From positions 16,306,001 through 16,370,000 of the forward strand of contig OY755171.1 in NCBI GenBank assembly GCA_963576735.1: a DNA stretch of 64,000 nt. Reading direction: 5' to 3'. Of the stretch, positions 1 through 12,080 are shown piece after piece (position 1 is the first letter of the stretch; the number at the start of each line of letters is the position of its first letter). The DNA comes from Bedellia somnulentella. Its lineage: Eukaryota > Arthropoda > Insecta > Lepidoptera > Bedelliidae. The notes below the pieces were generated by a model. That model searched no databases and had not been told where the DNA came from. It saw nothing but the letters and a program-made list of their open reading frames with translations. Position numbers and translations under genes: made by a program.

Positions 1-387
1 TAGAATTGAAGACCATCGCCTTTCGAAGGATTTTAAGAACAATGTAAGGTTACATATGGTTGAGCCTATTTAATATCGTACTATAATACAAATACCGGAA
101 ATACGAAGAATAATACAGTAACTGTCGCTTCCTCATCCGAGAGGCATCTTTGCCAGGTCTACCCATCTCTAAAACTCGTAAAATAAAATAATTTTTAACA
201 AAAAGAAAACCGACTTCATAGAAAAGCAACCGAAAATAAACAATCTAGTACTAAAAAGTACGAAATAAGTTTTTTTAATTGAATATGAATACTGTGATTG
301 ATACCTTAGCAATTTCTTTATTCCACACGCGTCAGTTCAACCTACCTAAATATTACAATTCTCTTAAATTAATTTTTGAGTACACGA
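1..387. other. AT-rich non-coding stretch
   Basis: No gene recognised. A short 'accgacttc' motif near 208, common in dispersed lepidopteran repeats, is the only familiar word. The stretch ends at the 13-bp target duplication of the SINE that follows. Confidence 0.4.
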
Positions 388-400
388 TGTATTGAGTAAT

Positions 401-639
401 GTTAACGGTGAGGGAAAACATCGTGAGGAAACCCACATGGCTGAGTTGTACTTAGTCATGTGACAGTGTATTCGTATAAAACGGCTATAGGCCTGCCCCC
501 TATCACGTGAGTACACTGTCTAAGCAAAACGTGGGTACCTTCTCTGGACACTAGATGACGCTGCCATGTGAGTTCAGAAGTATTGGTACCTCTGCCAACC
601 CCTTCGGGGATAAACGGCGTGAACGTTTATGTTATGTTA
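401..639 (+). mobile_element. tRNA-type SINE family 1, 5'-truncated copy with target-site duplication
   Basis: The tRNA-like head is missing; the copy begins at the body (gttaacggtgaggg) and runs to the tail (ggcgtgaacgtttatg and a TATGT-type repeat). It is flanked by the 13-bp direct repeat TGTATTGAGTAAT at 388-400 and 640-652. This is the signature of target-primed insertion by LINE machinery with 5' truncation. Other copies of the family lie at 1345, 6702, 7121, 17190, 49562, 53788 and 61630. Confidence 0.85.
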
Positions 640-740
640 TGTATTGAGTAATCTATCTGTCACAGAGAACACGTCCCGATGTATCTTATGCTGTGAACAC
701 TTTCAGCAGATTTAACTTATAACCAAAAAGGAAGGGCTCG

Positions 741-1144
741 ATGGCATTAAAGCGAGTTCTGAGATATATAAAATTCACTGAGAAGTACAAGAGAGATGAT
801 GGGACCTGCAGCAATGAACACAACTGTAGATCATGTACTGGCTACGTATTTATACACCAAGGTGGAGCTAGTACATGGAATTCTTGTCGTCAGCAGACAG
901 TCGCACTTTCGACTACAGAGGCCATATATATGTCACTATCTAGTTGCACGCAGGAAGCTATGCGGCTGAAGCAGCTACAGGATGAATTCTGGCCACACTT
1001 TGTTACTGTACCCATGGTATGATGTGATAATTAGAGTGCAATTAAACTTCCAGGTACCGAAAATTATCACTCCAAGACCAAGCGCATAGACATACGCCAT
1101 CACTTTGTGCGTGACAAGGTGCGCCTGAAGAAGATTGACCAGTG
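741..1144 (+). pseudogene. Ty1/Copia pol relic, RNase H C-terminus
   Basis: The frame from 741 encodes a match to the end of Copia RNase H: an AxKRVLRYIK segment, then TGYVF, then QTVALSTTEA-YMSLSS and QEA-RLKQL. After a TGA at 1020-1022 the same frame continues CDN-(TAG)-SAIKL and an IDIRHHFVRDKV segment to about 1144, which is the usual Copia end. Two in-frame stops, and loss of the DADW-type block before TGYVF, show it is dead. No LTR pair was identified around it. The product would have degraded RNA in the RNA/DNA hybrid during retrotransposition. Family assignment is from recalled motifs and is quite sure; the element's outer limits are unknown. Confidence 0.85.
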
Positions 1145-1344
1145 AAGAATGAAGATTGATTTCACCAAGGGAAACCCGTAACAAAAGCTTGAGTACTGCT
1201 CACGCAAGATGGGTTTATGCCCAATCGAGCATGTAGAAATATATGCATCAAACCTCATCAGACTCTTCACATCGTGTCCATGACACATACTACATCTGTC
1301 AGTAGTCTGACAATGTAAAATCATATATTGTGAATTTCCTCAAA

Positions 1345-1652
1345 CTTAGATACTTCTGAACATCACGTGACATTGTCACCTCGTGTTCCGAGTACCCACG
1401 TTTTGCTTGGACACTGTACTCACGCGATAGGGGGCAGGCCTATAACCACTTTGTATGAATACACTGTCACTTGACTAAGTACAATTTAGCCATGTGGGTT
1501 TCCTCACGATGTGTCCTCACCGTTAACAAACATAATAAATTAACCATACGTATGTCTTTAGAGTATGTCAAATTGGTGTAGGCCCGACCCGGAATTAGAA
1601 CACTAGTCGTTTGCACGATAAGCGGTGTTCTAACCACTGAGCTACCACGTCG
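1345..1652 (-). mobile_element. tRNA-type SINE family 1
   Basis: Read on the minus strand it opens with a tRNA-like head. The A-box-like word is tagctcagtgg and the B-box region is gtgttctaattccgggtc, followed by cgggcctacaccaattt. The shared body then runs to near 1345. The final tail is absent. The tRNA-like head implies an internal Pol III promoter. Confidence 0.8.
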
Positions 1653-2489
1653 GTCGTTTTGATTTGTGAATGTTCTCTTCCAAATAAACTAGTTATTTAC
1701 GACTATTATTGCTCTTTACATTAGGTTATGGGCCACCACTTAAAATTAACTAGTAGATAGCATCAACCATTTCTTTCCCATCCCTGCCTGCAGTTGCTTC
1801 ATTCCACACTTGAAATTTAGAGCCTTCTTTGCAATTTTTTCTAGTCTCTCTCTTTCAGAATCATTAATATATGAATCAGTAGCTTGCTTGCTTTTATGCC
1901 ACTGGCATATTTTTAGACATAACAATTTCAAACTAGGGTAGAGACTGTATTATTTTACATGTTTTCAGCTATATTGGTCTCAAAAGATAAACAATCAAAA
2001 CGTCACTTTGTAGTCTGTGCAATAAAATATTGTTTTCTTTTAGAAATCTTCTTATGATTTCTTTACAACATTTGAAATTAGTTGCATTGTAATTACAACT
2101 ACTTTAGACTTATTGTGCAGCTATTTAAAAGCATAAAACAAGTATGTCACTCCGCCAAATCATAAAGCAAGTATAATTCAATTAAAATACTTGTTTTTAA
2201 CTTTGTGCCGTGAAGATAATTGTTTTTAGCTTGGTTTTTTTTGTCTTTTTTGAGATACTTGAAAACGTTTTTTATCAATAGCGCCTAAAGTAAGAAGATA
2301 TTTTGAGTTTTATGTAGAAATAAGGGTCTTTCTATGACAAATCCAACGGTGTAAAAAAAAGCAAACACTCACGGTCAAAAGTGTTTTTATTAATATTACA
2401 AATAGAGTCTTTTCTAAGATTTTCACGATTGCACATTATAATTAAAACAACTATTGATTTTCGGATATTTTAATCGTATGTTATTACAT
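1653..2489. other. Non-coding; one short exon-like frame on the minus strand
   Basis: Mostly AT-rich. A 61-codon minus-strand frame at 1746-1931 is rich in charged residues (SERERLEKIAKKALNF) and is the only part that looks protein-like. It has no recognised family, and a possible acceptor AG lies inside it. I do not call it a gene. Confidence 0.3.
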
Positions 2490-2765
2490 TGTTTTTAAAG
2501 CCCGACGTTTCGAAAACTTTTCAGTTTTCATGGTCACGGGAAGACCTTTTCTCTAGCTTTCAGCACCTTTATAGAAGCAAAAATATGTATCCTTTAACTA
2601 ACGGTCGAAAGTACAAATATTCAGATGCGATTAGCCTCTTTGTAGGTACATAAAATGGAGTATTCTTACGTTCGTAGTGGCTGTCACTTGCCTTGATCAC
2701 ATGACGAGGGGTAGGCTTAGTACCTTTTTATGAGAGGTACATTCAAACCCTTTCATATTAACGTT
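2490..2765. repeat. Dispersed repeat with 'cccgacgtttcgaa...catggtcacggg' motif
   Basis: The paired words cccgacgtttcgaa and catggtcacgggaaga are ones I recall from many lepidopteran interspersed repeats, probably retroelement ends. The class cannot be decided from this window and no second copy is visible here. Confidence 0.4.
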
Positions 2766-3031
2766 CTGTTTGTGATCGTATAAAGAATCTTTACTTGGCT
2801 GATTAAAGGAAGGAAATCTCAATATTTGTTAAATGTAATAATTGGATTTTGCTTTCATGGTTCCGTGGTAGTTTTATGGTATTTTTACTTATTAATTTAA
2901 ATGATTTAATAGTTAAACAAAGCGCCAGTAATTTACATTGTTATTCGTACTTATAGTAGTGCATACAGCACAGGACTGGCTGAAGATGACCATAGTGACC
3001 AACAACCAGGCCAAAAAAACATAGTACCACT

Positions 3032-3270
3032 TACATATACTCACGGCTGTAAATCCCTAGAAGGGGTAGCCAGAGCTAAGGAACTAGAAATTCTTCGGCT
3101 ACTTTTGGAAAGTTGAGTGGGGAAAAAATGGTAAAATAAAGGTTCTTGGTGATGGGTCTCCAACCGTATCGCCCAAAAATCCCTTAATAGCCCCAATACC
3201 GTTAGTCGCCTCTTACGTACACCCGCCGGAAGAAATAGGGTAGAGCTATTCTAAGCCGACACTACACAGC
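3032..3270 (-). repeat. Family A SINE-like repeat
   Basis: Full-length copy. On the minus strand it begins tgtgtagtgtcggctta and ends gccgtgagtatatgta. The central core ggttggagacccatcacc resembles a Pol III B box. Family A is the commonest repeat in the window. Confidence 0.85.
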
Positions 3271-4027
3271 ATACATACACACATAGTACCAGATGGTACT
3301 ATATACATTTAAGGAATGGAAAATCAACATCAACGTTAAAAAACATAGGAATATAACTGTAAATCGCGTATTGGGTCAATTATAAAGAAGGATTTTAACT
3401 CGTATCATCCCAACCTTATTAAAACAAGTTCAATGTTTATGAAAATTGTATCGGAGCACCTTTATAGATGTACGATGTGAACTGTGCGCAATTTTTTTTT
3501 TAAAAGTAGGTTTTTATGTTTTGTAACCGTTCCAATAATGGAACATTAGGATTATACATACATGTAAAATCCTGTTTGGGGCCATGGATTTCGTTGAGAA
3601 ATAAAGCGATTTTATTTACATTATTTTTATCTTTTGGAGTTAAAAACATGGTTAACTAGCATGAATGTTAAAACATATATAAATTAGATGTTATTGAGTG
3701 TAAAAATTGTAGAACACTTGATATGTAAAGCAACATTCCACTGGAAATTTTCATTTAGGGGTTACTAGGGCTTTCGTTTTAATCAAAGTTCAGTTGGAAC
3801 AAGAATCTTTATTCATCCAACCGTATCGCTCAACAGTAATAATAAGAAAAACCCTTACATTCCGGATTTTTTAATCCCCTTTTTCAATTTATGCTAGAAC
3901 CTTATTTAAACATTTAAAATTTGGCATTTATTTCAGATTTTCCCGTATTTTTTTTGTCTTTCATTACGGCGAATTTTCTTTCTTTGTAATAAATCAATAT
4001 ACACGGACATATTATACACAGATAAAG
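3271..4027. other. Non-coding stretch, nothing recognised
   Basis: AT-rich with poly-T runs and no extended reading frame, hairpin or repeat that I could place. Confidence 0.4.
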
Positions 4028-4212
4028 TTACCCCCAACTAAGTGAGACTTGTATTATGTATACTTGTATATATTTAATATTTTATAATACACATATGAAA
4101 AACACTGAAGACTAAGAAACAAACATTTATGCTCATCACACAAATGTTGCACTCAGCGAGAATCGAACTAACAACCTCCGGGCCGAGAGGCTAGTCACTG
4201 GCTTTGTCATAT
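4028..4212 (-). mobile_element. tRNA-type SINE family 2
   Basis: The minus strand opens with a tRNA-like head ending ggttagttcgattctcgc. A body then shares wording with the copies at 7788 and 33737 (gcataaatg..., cttagtctt, cacatat, aagtctcacttag). A and B boxes are degenerate. It is unrelated to SINE family 1. Confidence 0.7.
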
Positions 4213-4671
4213 GGACACACTATTTTTCTGAATAGTGTGTTCATAAGATACAACCAGGATTCGGATAACACAATCAATTTTGATTACTAATAAACTGAAA
4301 CTAGAAAGCATACGCCAGTGAGAAATCTTACCATATAAGTCAAATTTACAAAATAACCATTAAAATATCTTGAGAAAAGACGTAGAAGTAGAAGATTATG
4401 CCTGGCACTGGACTCCTATCCGCATGATTATGATACTTAGTTTTTTAAAGACTGAGATACAATTGTAAAACTTCACGTTGTCACAAAATGACTAAACTTA
4501 GCAAAAGTACATAACTATTCAAACAGTACTAATGTAAAAGAAACCGGACGAGTCGACTTCAAGTGCCTTCCAAAGCACAGAGTTTCTTTTCATTCAATCA
4601 AGTCCGTAAGTGATATTAAGTATTCAACCGGAAATTATTAGAACATATTAGCAATTTATTTAAATACAGGC
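4213..4671. other. Non-coding stretch, nothing recognised
   Basis: No coding potential or family resemblance was seen. Confidence 0.35.
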
Positions 4672-4912
4672 TAACCAGGCAGACCTTTTTGGGACATATA
4701 AATTATTTTTAGGGAATTCCCAGACTATATAATAAAAATAAATTTTTCGGGGTGCTAAACCCATGCCATTTAGAAGTATAAAAAAGTTATTGACCTATTC
4801 TCAGACCTACACAATATGTATGCAAAATTTCAATGAAATCGGTTCAACCGTTTATAGAGAAGTTTGGTTGCAAACACTGTGACGCGTGAATTATATATAT
4901 TAGAGTCGAGAA
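4672..4912 (+). repeat. Dispersed retroelement 3' end (RTE-like tail wording)
   Basis: It starts near gctaaccaggcagacc and contains cggggtgctaaaccca. It ends with atgaaatcggttcaaccg, aacactgtgacgcg and tatatatattaga. The last words are typical of a very common insect repeat end that I associate with RTE-type elements. Class is from memory only. Confidence 0.45.
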
Positions 4913-6055
4913 GTCATCATTAGTATAAATATTCAGATAAAAAAAGCAGTGACCCAATTTTAAAGTATTATGCCTAAAATCAAACGTCCAAGCTTATAAT
5001 TTGACACAACCAAAGTACGAAGGTAAATCAATTAAAACTTTTTGGTTATAACGGACAAAATTAATTAATAAGTTCCTTTTAGAACTTCTATACAATAACG
5101 CGTCACGTTTCTGAATCTATTTTAATTAAGGAATAAGTTTAAATCGTAACAGATGCGGTGATAAGTTTTCGAAATATTGTTTTATAGCAATTATTGTGTT
5201 AGGAGAAATATAGGTCTCAATTAATTGTACATTTTTGATGAATAGCCTTGGCTTTCAATAGCTTTAACATATTATTCTTAGTGCTGTCGTAAATAGTAAT
5301 TATGGTATATTATAAATATGATTGATGACCACGTGGTTTTCAACAATGGTCACCGATAAATAGTCTTTCATTTTACCATTTCCTTTTACTTCCTCACTTT
5401 AGCAGTGGTTTTGAATTCTAAAACGACCAAAATCGTGTCAATCTAAGCACAGGAATGACTTTGTAAGTAAAATAATTCAACTATTGAACTGTGTGAATGA
5501 TTTGTTTTCGGTTTATGTTATGTTAATTTAAGCTCAAAAGTTTTTCCAAGATCTTAGAAAATGGCGATTAATACTTTCTATCTACCCTAACTGATGGCGT
5601 GAATGTGTCCTATGTATGAAATATATGACACATTCAAGTGGAATGGTAACCTATTACTTGTAGGCAATTCAATTGCATGACACCACCAAAACAAACAAAA
5701 AAAAACTTTGATATTTTTATTTACGTTTTCTAGTTTGTCATTAATTTTCAATCTCATCATACGGAAAATTTTACTCGAGAATATAAACTTTCACATCTGG
5801 GCCCATCTTATAATTTATAAACGTATAGATTTACTACGGAAAGGATCCTATATTAAATACTAGCAAATTATAGATAAATAGTGATGTCCTAAAGTTCACT
5901 TTCTTGCCTGTTTATTTTTTTTATTATAAATGATATTACCATTAAATTATGGCGCGATTTTAGTTATCTCTCAACTTAATAGCCATATGTCAATCGCAAA
6001 AGGGTTTGTATCAACTGTCTCTATGATTAGAATACACAAAGCATATCGTTAACTG
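4913..6055. other. Non-coding stretch, nothing recognised
   Basis: AT-rich DNA with short frames only. No repeat from the families defined in this window was found. Confidence 0.4.
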
Positions 6056-6233
6056 CCGTATAGTGCTGGCTTAGAATGTCGCTACCCCTTTCTATCCACA
6101 GTCGTAAGATTTTAATTGCTTGCAGCCCGATGCGGTTTGAGACCCATCACCAACGATACATTATTTCCAAATGCGCCAGAGGAGTTTTTAGCTCTGAAGC
6201 TATGGCTACCCCTTTTTGGTTTATGTATATCAA
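6056..6233 (+). repeat. Family A repeat, diverged
   Basis: Recognisable blocks are tagtgctggcttagaat, gatgcggtttgagacccatcaccaac and tatggctacccctttttgg. Deletions and many substitutions mark an old copy. Confidence 0.7.
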
Positions 6234-6701
6234 CAAAACTAAGTGAGAACTCAGATATTTCAGCTTCAATGTATTACCAGAAAAGTCCCAATTGTCAAGA
6301 ACGTTTCTATTAGCAGACAAAAAACAGACCCCTTCCACACTATTTCACATACGAGTAAAATCAACCTCAAGAGATAGCGACTCTCAAGTAATATGCTCAC
6401 ATAATTGCAACACAGCTTTCATTTCTAACAGCCGGTAACAATTTGAATTTAGAACCGCGGGGCTATTCTGATGACATTATCAACATAATTAATGCGGGCG
6501 CCGTAATTAACGAACGTTAAGTAAAATCTCGTACATTTCGCTCGGTGATTTTGTAAGATTTACATGATATACGGCTGGGGACGTTGTTTTGTCTGATGAG
6601 GTTTATATTTATGTTATTAAAATGTTTACGATAATTATCTGTTGTGGTTAATGTTTCTTGACAATTTTCTTTCTAAGAAGTTTTTGATGAGACAGTTTAT
6701 C
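6234..6701. other. Non-coding stretch, nothing recognised
   Basis: No gene or repeat could be supported. Confidence 0.35.
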
Positions 6702-6905
6702 ACAGATCACCGCGATTATGCAGAAGGCATTCGAATACTGAATCAGGCCTGTACTAATGTATTTTTTCCTAAGTGGTACGTGTGTTTATTTATTATGCTT
6801 GTCAATAGTGAGGGAAAACATCGTGAAGCAACCCACATGGTTAAGTTGTTCTTCGTCCTGTGACATAGAAAGTGGCGATAGTAGATAGTGAACAAAGGTA
6901 CTCAG
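6702..6905 (+). mobile_element. tRNA-type SINE family 1, diverged
   Basis: The B-box side (gaatcaggcctgtactaatgt) and body words (agtgagggaaaacatcgtga, cccacatggttaagttgt) match the family. The tail is missing. Confidence 0.7.
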
Positions 6906-7120
6906 TCTTAGTCCGGATTCTTTAGACTAGCTTTATGAATAAAGTCTTTAAAGCTGAGCTGGATGCTTAAACAGTTAAAAGGAATGGAGACTCATCGCCT
7001 GAGGAGATAGACGAGTGTCGTAAAATTTAAAATAGGTAAACTTATACTTATATAACGCCTTTAAGGGATTCACGATAGTTGTATAATATTTAAATATTTT
7101 CAATCTATATTCATAAACAA

Positions 7121-7478
7121 AATAACATAAACGTTCACGCCTTATATCCCCGACGGGGTTGGCAGAGATACTAATACTTCTGAACATCACGTGCCTTTGT
7201 CACCTGGTGTTCAGAGTACCCACGTTTTGCATGGACAGTGTACACACGTGATAGGGGGCAGGCCTATCGCCGTTTTGTACGAATACACTGTCACATAACT
7301 AAGTACAACTCAGCTATGTGGGTTTCCTCACGATGTTTTCCGTCACCGTTAACAACCATGATAAATTAACTACACATGTCATTAGAAAAGACAAATTGGT
7401 GTAAGCCCGACCCGGGATTTGAACACTAGTCGTTTGCACGATAACCGGTGTTCTACCCATTGAGCTGCTATCACGTCG
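7121..7478 (-). mobile_element. tRNA-type SINE family 1, near full length
   Basis: About 358 bp. The minus strand starts with the tRNA-like head (agctcaatgggtagaac), passes cccgggtcgggcttacacc and the body, and ends in the tail ggcgtgaacgtttatgttat. It is one of the two most complete uninterrupted copies, the other being at 17190, and is useful for defining the family consensus. Confidence 0.85.
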
Positions 7479-7787
7479 TTTATATAATATAGAATATTCT
7501 AAAAAACTCGGTTTTTAGAAAAACATGTTTTCAATAGTTCAACGGTTCATAGTAAACCACCGAGTTCTTGCGACTTCACCACTGACTGAGGTATATGACG
7601 CGTATTTAAGACTAAGAGCCTAAGCCTTACTTTTAAAGCAAAGTGGTGTAAAAATGAGACTGAAGTTATTTAAACGTCTTTAATACCGAGTCTTTTTCAT
7701 TCCTAGTCAATAGGCCCCCTATGCTCTGCACACTCAGTAAAAAAGACTTGTGATGTAGAAATCAAGTAACTACGAGAACCGACTACG

Positions 7788-8012
7788 TCTGTGGCCGAGT
7801 GGATAGGTGACAGCCTCTCGGTCCGGTGGTTTCGGTTTCGATCCCCGCTGAGAGCAAAATATATGTGATGAGCATAAATGATTGTTTCTTAGTCTTGAAT
7901 GTTGTTTATATGTGTATTGAATTATATTCAATACATTGTTGAGTTAGTATCTCATAGTTCAAGTTTAACTTAATATGGGGCTGATTCGATCTGAGTTTAA
8001 TGCGTTCGTATA
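7788..8012 (+). mobile_element. tRNA-type SINE family 2
   Basis: The head is tRNA-like: A-box region gtggccgagtggatagg, B-box region ggtttcgatccccgctga. The body (gatgagcataaatgatt, cttagtctt, atgtgtattga, ggggctgattcgatc) is shared with 33737. A Leu/Ser-type tRNA origin is a guess from the head wording. Confidence 0.75.
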
Positions 8013-8441
8013 AAAATAATAATAAATAAAAATAAGCGTGAAAGTTGAGTTTCAATTTGAATATAGGAATATATATTGGTGTTCAATTGGTTTACAATGT
8101 TAACAAAAAGTAGATAAAATAACAATTTCCTTCTGAATTGTGTCTCTCCCGATCAAATAGCTAATTAAGAAAAGCAAAGCAAAGGAACCTTACTTGAGTA
8201 GGCTTTGTATTTCAAAGAGTTGCTCATTAAACAACAAAATGGCGTCTATAAAGTTAAAAGCACAAGTAAACCTGATATTTTCAAATGAACTTGATGTTTT
8301 GCTTACTGAGTTAATGAAAGCACTGATTGCACGGTGTTTCAGCTTACTGAAAACACTGTATTTTTAATATTTTATTAAATGTGTTGGTTTGTTGGAATAC
8401 TTTGCAACTTCTCATTAAAATAGAGTTGTCCTATTTTTTCT
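8013..8441. other. Non-coding stretch before the LINE fragment
   Basis: No repeat or gene recognised. It may include the untranslated junction of the truncated LINE beginning at about 8442. Confidence 0.3.
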
Positions 8442-9240
8442 TTGAATGCAAGATATTCATTATCACTTTTTACTGTCACTTTTAGCTCGGACTTGTCGTT
8501 TCGTAATCACATTGTAGACATTTGTCAAAAAGCATTTAGGACACTCGGATTTGTATTACGTACAACCCAAGAGTTCTCGAATATAGACGCTATAAAAGCT
8601 CTCTACAATTCACTGGTACGAAGTAAATTGGAGTTCAATGCAGTCATCTGGTCTCCACATGAAGTGAAATATCGCTCCATGGTGGAGAAAATACAAAATA
8701 AATTTGTTAGATTTTTATATCTCAAGCTTTACGGAATTTATCCCTACTATCCGTTGATGTACCCTACTCTATTTATTTTGGGTATGGTAGGGTACAACAA
8801 GCTAGAGGTTAGGAGGGACTTTACGTTGTTATTGTATTGTTTAAAAATAGTGAGGGGAATTATTAATAACCCTAGGATCCTGTCTGAGATACAACTAGTA
8901 GTTCCTAGCAGTACACTGAGACGGCGCCGGGGTAGGTTGTTCGCAATTCCATCCTCGCGGACCAATCTGTCCAGTGAAAATGCTTTTGCTCGTGCATTGA
9001 ACGCGATGAACCAGGTCTCTGAGCTTGTTGATATATTTTCGAGCTCGCTGGCTGAATTTACGAAAACTAGTATGAATTATCTATGTTATCAATAAGGAAA
9101 AGTAATGATATAAATTTGGATTCGGAGTAGACGAATGTCGTGTATGTTGTGTGAAAATGTAGTGTAATATAGCTGTATTAGATATAATTTCTGTAATGGT
9201 TATATTGTTGTGTTTATAAATAAATAAATAAATAAATAAA
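8442..9240 (+). pseudogene. Non-LTR retrotransposon (jockey-superfamily) RT C-terminus and 3' tail
   Basis: A 217-codon frame (8442-9095) matches the post-RT C-terminal part of jockey-type ORF2. It has the thumb-like blocks SFRNHI...A-LGFVLR, IKALYNSLVRSKLEFNAVIWSP, MVEKIQNKF-RFLY and a KIVRG.-NP-IL motif. The endonuclease and the YxDD palm are absent, so this is a 5'-truncated copy. The reading opens at a TTG, so there is no real start codon. After the stop, about 120 bp of UTR lead to a (TAAA)n tail at 9218-9240, the kind of simple-repeat tail LINEs carry. The frame is otherwise open, suggesting moderate age. Confidence 0.8.
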
Positions 9241-9408
9241 AACAGTTCTCAAAATGTTAACTTAGTTAGCACTTGGTCCAATATCTATTCAATGTAATAA
9301 GGGCATGGTTTACCATGTGAAAAATACTCTTAAAAACAGCCATGACGGTCAGTTGTTATTGATATACGGCTCATAATTATGTAAACACACATACGTATAT
9401 GCAGTATC

Positions 9409-9650
9409 ATACATACATATACTCACGGCTATAAATCCCTAGGAGGGGTAGCCAGAGCTAAGGAATTATAAATTCCTCAGCCACTTTTGGAAGTTGAGTG
9501 GGGAAAAGATGTTAAATATTAAGGTTTTTGGTGATGGGTCTCCAACCGCATCGCCCGAAAATCCAATAAAAAGCCCCAATACCCTTAGTCGCCTCTTACG
9601 ACACCCGCGGGTAGGAAGGGGTAGTGACATTCTAAGCCGGTTCTACACGG
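9409..9650 (-). repeat. Family A SINE-like repeat
   Basis: Full-length copy with its (TACA)n end on the left and the gtgtagaaccggctta start on the right. Confidence 0.85.
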
Positions 9651-9667
9651 TAAATACACATCACAAC

Positions 9668-9830
9668 TTAATACTTGTGTTATGATATCATATTTGTACA
9701 ATATATTATACACATATAGCTAACAACACAGACTGAGAAAAAATGTATGTAATATTAACACAGCTGAATTTGAACTCATGAACTCTGGACCCAGAATCTA
9801 GTCAATTTTTCACTACGCAAGAAAAGTCAT
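9668..9830 (-). mobile_element. tRNA-type SINE family 2, diverged
   Basis: Minus-strand head wording (gactagattctgggtcc, gagttcaaattcagctg) and body (tctcagtctgtgttg, atatgtgtat) follow the family with many changes. Confidence 0.5.
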
Positions 9831-10724
9831 TAAGTAATTTAAAACTGAAAAACCGCGACAGTTTTTCCAAGATAAATAGTTGTTCGCTGCCTACCCTAAT
9901 AAGAACTAACATCGTGTGTTTACATTTGTATGTTATGCTAAAAACTATTAGTTAGTTTAAAATCCTTGTGTACATAAACGAACATAATATAAAAACAAAA
10001 CTGAAAAATATGAAAGTATGTATGTATACATGTATAAACAAAACTGAGAATAATCTCATTGAACCAAAAAGACGTAGGTATTTAGTTTTAATTTGAAAAA
10101 TATGTACTGCATCTGTTCCAAAATGCAATATGTATGTATGTATTAGCATAAAGTCAAATCACAGCTTTATAGGACTAGGAGCCCATGAGCTATGCTACGA
10201 ACAGATGGACATGGTGAAACAATATTTTCTTTTAGCTTAAAAATCCTTTTTCTTCAATCTTACTACACAACTACTAAACCACATAAAAAATATCGGGTTT
10301 TGTCCTCAGAAATGACGACAAAAAGAGGCCTTAATAAAATAACACCTTTTGACAAGAATAGGCTAATAACACCAGGAGATAATCGCTTCCCACGTAAAAT
10401 CTTGCCAAGTCATAAACAAGGCAAGGCGTCGCACTGCAGTATTCAACTTAAACAAGAAATACTTTAACAGCTTATTTTGTTTCACAAAGGACTAAGTATT
10501 TAAAACAAAACTTTATAAACTTTATGACAAACATGTATACAGAAAATCATGCCATTGGTTATTGTTGGTGTAGGCTGAGCTTATTGAAAGCTACTTTGTA
10601 CGGATCTCATTTGTCGTTTTATTCTTACTCATTTTATTTTATCAATGACCTACTTCGTAAACTTCAACATGTTATTTCAAAAGTAATCGGTTGTATTTTC
10701 CACATACTTCCTTATAATTAAACC
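9831..10724. other. Non-coding stretch
   Basis: A 91-codon plus-strand frame at 10192-10467 has no recognisable motif and is treated as chance. TATG-rich words at 10015-10040 and 10128-10142 are short microsatellite-like tracts. Confidence 0.35.
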
Positions 10725-10830
10725 CATTGTTCCAGGGGTAGGCAGAGACTATCAATCGCCACTTTGCACGATCCTGACAAATCTCTATGGCTTCTTTCAC
10801 ATTCATTATTCTGCTCATACAAGTTCTTTT
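10725..10830 (-). pseudogene. LINE family B coding tail (RTE-like endonuclease-RT C-terminus)
   Basis: The minus strand encodes the C-terminal signature of family B: KRTCMSRIMNVKEAIEIC, then QDRAKWRLIVSAYP. The same signature occurs at 28284-28555, 30170 and 36413. It is a short relic with no upstream RT. I recall this C-terminus from lepidopteran proteins annotated 'endonuclease-reverse transcriptase'. Confidence 0.75.
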
Positions 10831-12060
10831 ATTAACACGCTTTTATATTAGGTCGACCTGTATGTATGTAACTAAGTAATAAAATCTAAAAAAAACTAAT
10901 TTGACCATCTTCTAAATATCGAATATATGTGACTTTGAAGAAAATACAATAATATGGTACTGCAGAGTTGATCTGATGATGGAGCCGGAATATATAAACT
11001 GGAATTTTGTGATGGATTATCGTATCATAGCCGTGTTTGGACTTATTAGAAAGGTCTTGAAATGATAGCTGACCATGATTAGGTTTCAAGGTCTGACGAT
11101 GAAGCCGGAAGATAGCCACTAACCTATTAAAGGCTAGCGTGTTTTTAGTGTTTTTCAAACTATTATTTTTTATTATCCTTTTCACTTTGCACTTTCGCCT
11201 TTGAAAGAACCTGTCCAAACGTCCCGTGCAGCCATTCTCTACTAACAACATCAACCACATTGGATCTATTGTCTTACTTTACTGTCATCCATCCCCTCTA
11301 ATACTAACCGGTTGATTTACTGATAAATAAAGGTTAGTTAATGATAGGTGATCCTGAAACGTTTGCTGTTTTAGTGTTGACTGATATCCAGTGTTGTGTG
11401 CAATGTATAACTTACATTCTTAACTACAAACTAATTATTTGCTATACGGTCATTGTTTTTTTTCAGTGTGTATATGTGTTAAATCATAGTAAATATGTAT
11501 AGTATAGGTCGTCCAAAATTTACAGAATAAAATCTTATGTAGAACATATTGTTCTATGTATATAAACTCGAGGGGTTAGTCTCTGTTTACCCCAATAGAA
11601 ATGAATGGCATGAATATTTTGTAGACACTTGTACTATTTGCATAATCAATATTGCATCAAAGAGAATTGATTTCATAAACAATTCAATAAACAAGATGTT
11701 TAGTAAAGTCGTTGTCAAACATCGATTTAAAACTTTGATAAAAGTGGAATAGTTTACTTCCTTTATAACTGCGGCCTCTCGACCGCTTTCACGGAGCAAG
11801 CGACCTGGTTGAGGCTCATTCTTTGCGAGCCTTTTGATGACGATCTTGCTTTTAGTTTGCATTAATAGCTCCGCTGTAGCAAATAATGTCTCTTCAGCGT
11901 TAAGTTTTAATGATAATGGGTTTCAGTGATTTTTAATATGAAATCCAAAATTATGGATGCGATATTGACTTGTGACAATTATTTGATACTCGTATATCAA
12001 TGATAAAAAATTGTAAAGGTATTCCATAATCCAGTAAGGTTTAGAAATAGGTTGAAGATC
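10831..12060. other. Non-coding stretch with one LINE family B tail
   Basis: The only recognisable item is a family B end at about 11565-11612 (gttagtctctgtttacccc...aatggcatgaat). The rest shows no gene or known repeat. Confidence 0.4.
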
Positions 12061-12080
12061 TAATAATAATAATAATAAAT

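Noticed and set aside
1746..1931. Last exon of a host gene on the minus strand (SERERLEKIAKKALNF...)
   Set aside because: The peptide looks protein-like but no partner exon or convincing acceptor could be shown.
10192..10467. 91-residue gene
   Set aside because: No motif or conserved neighbour; kept only as part of the non-coding description.
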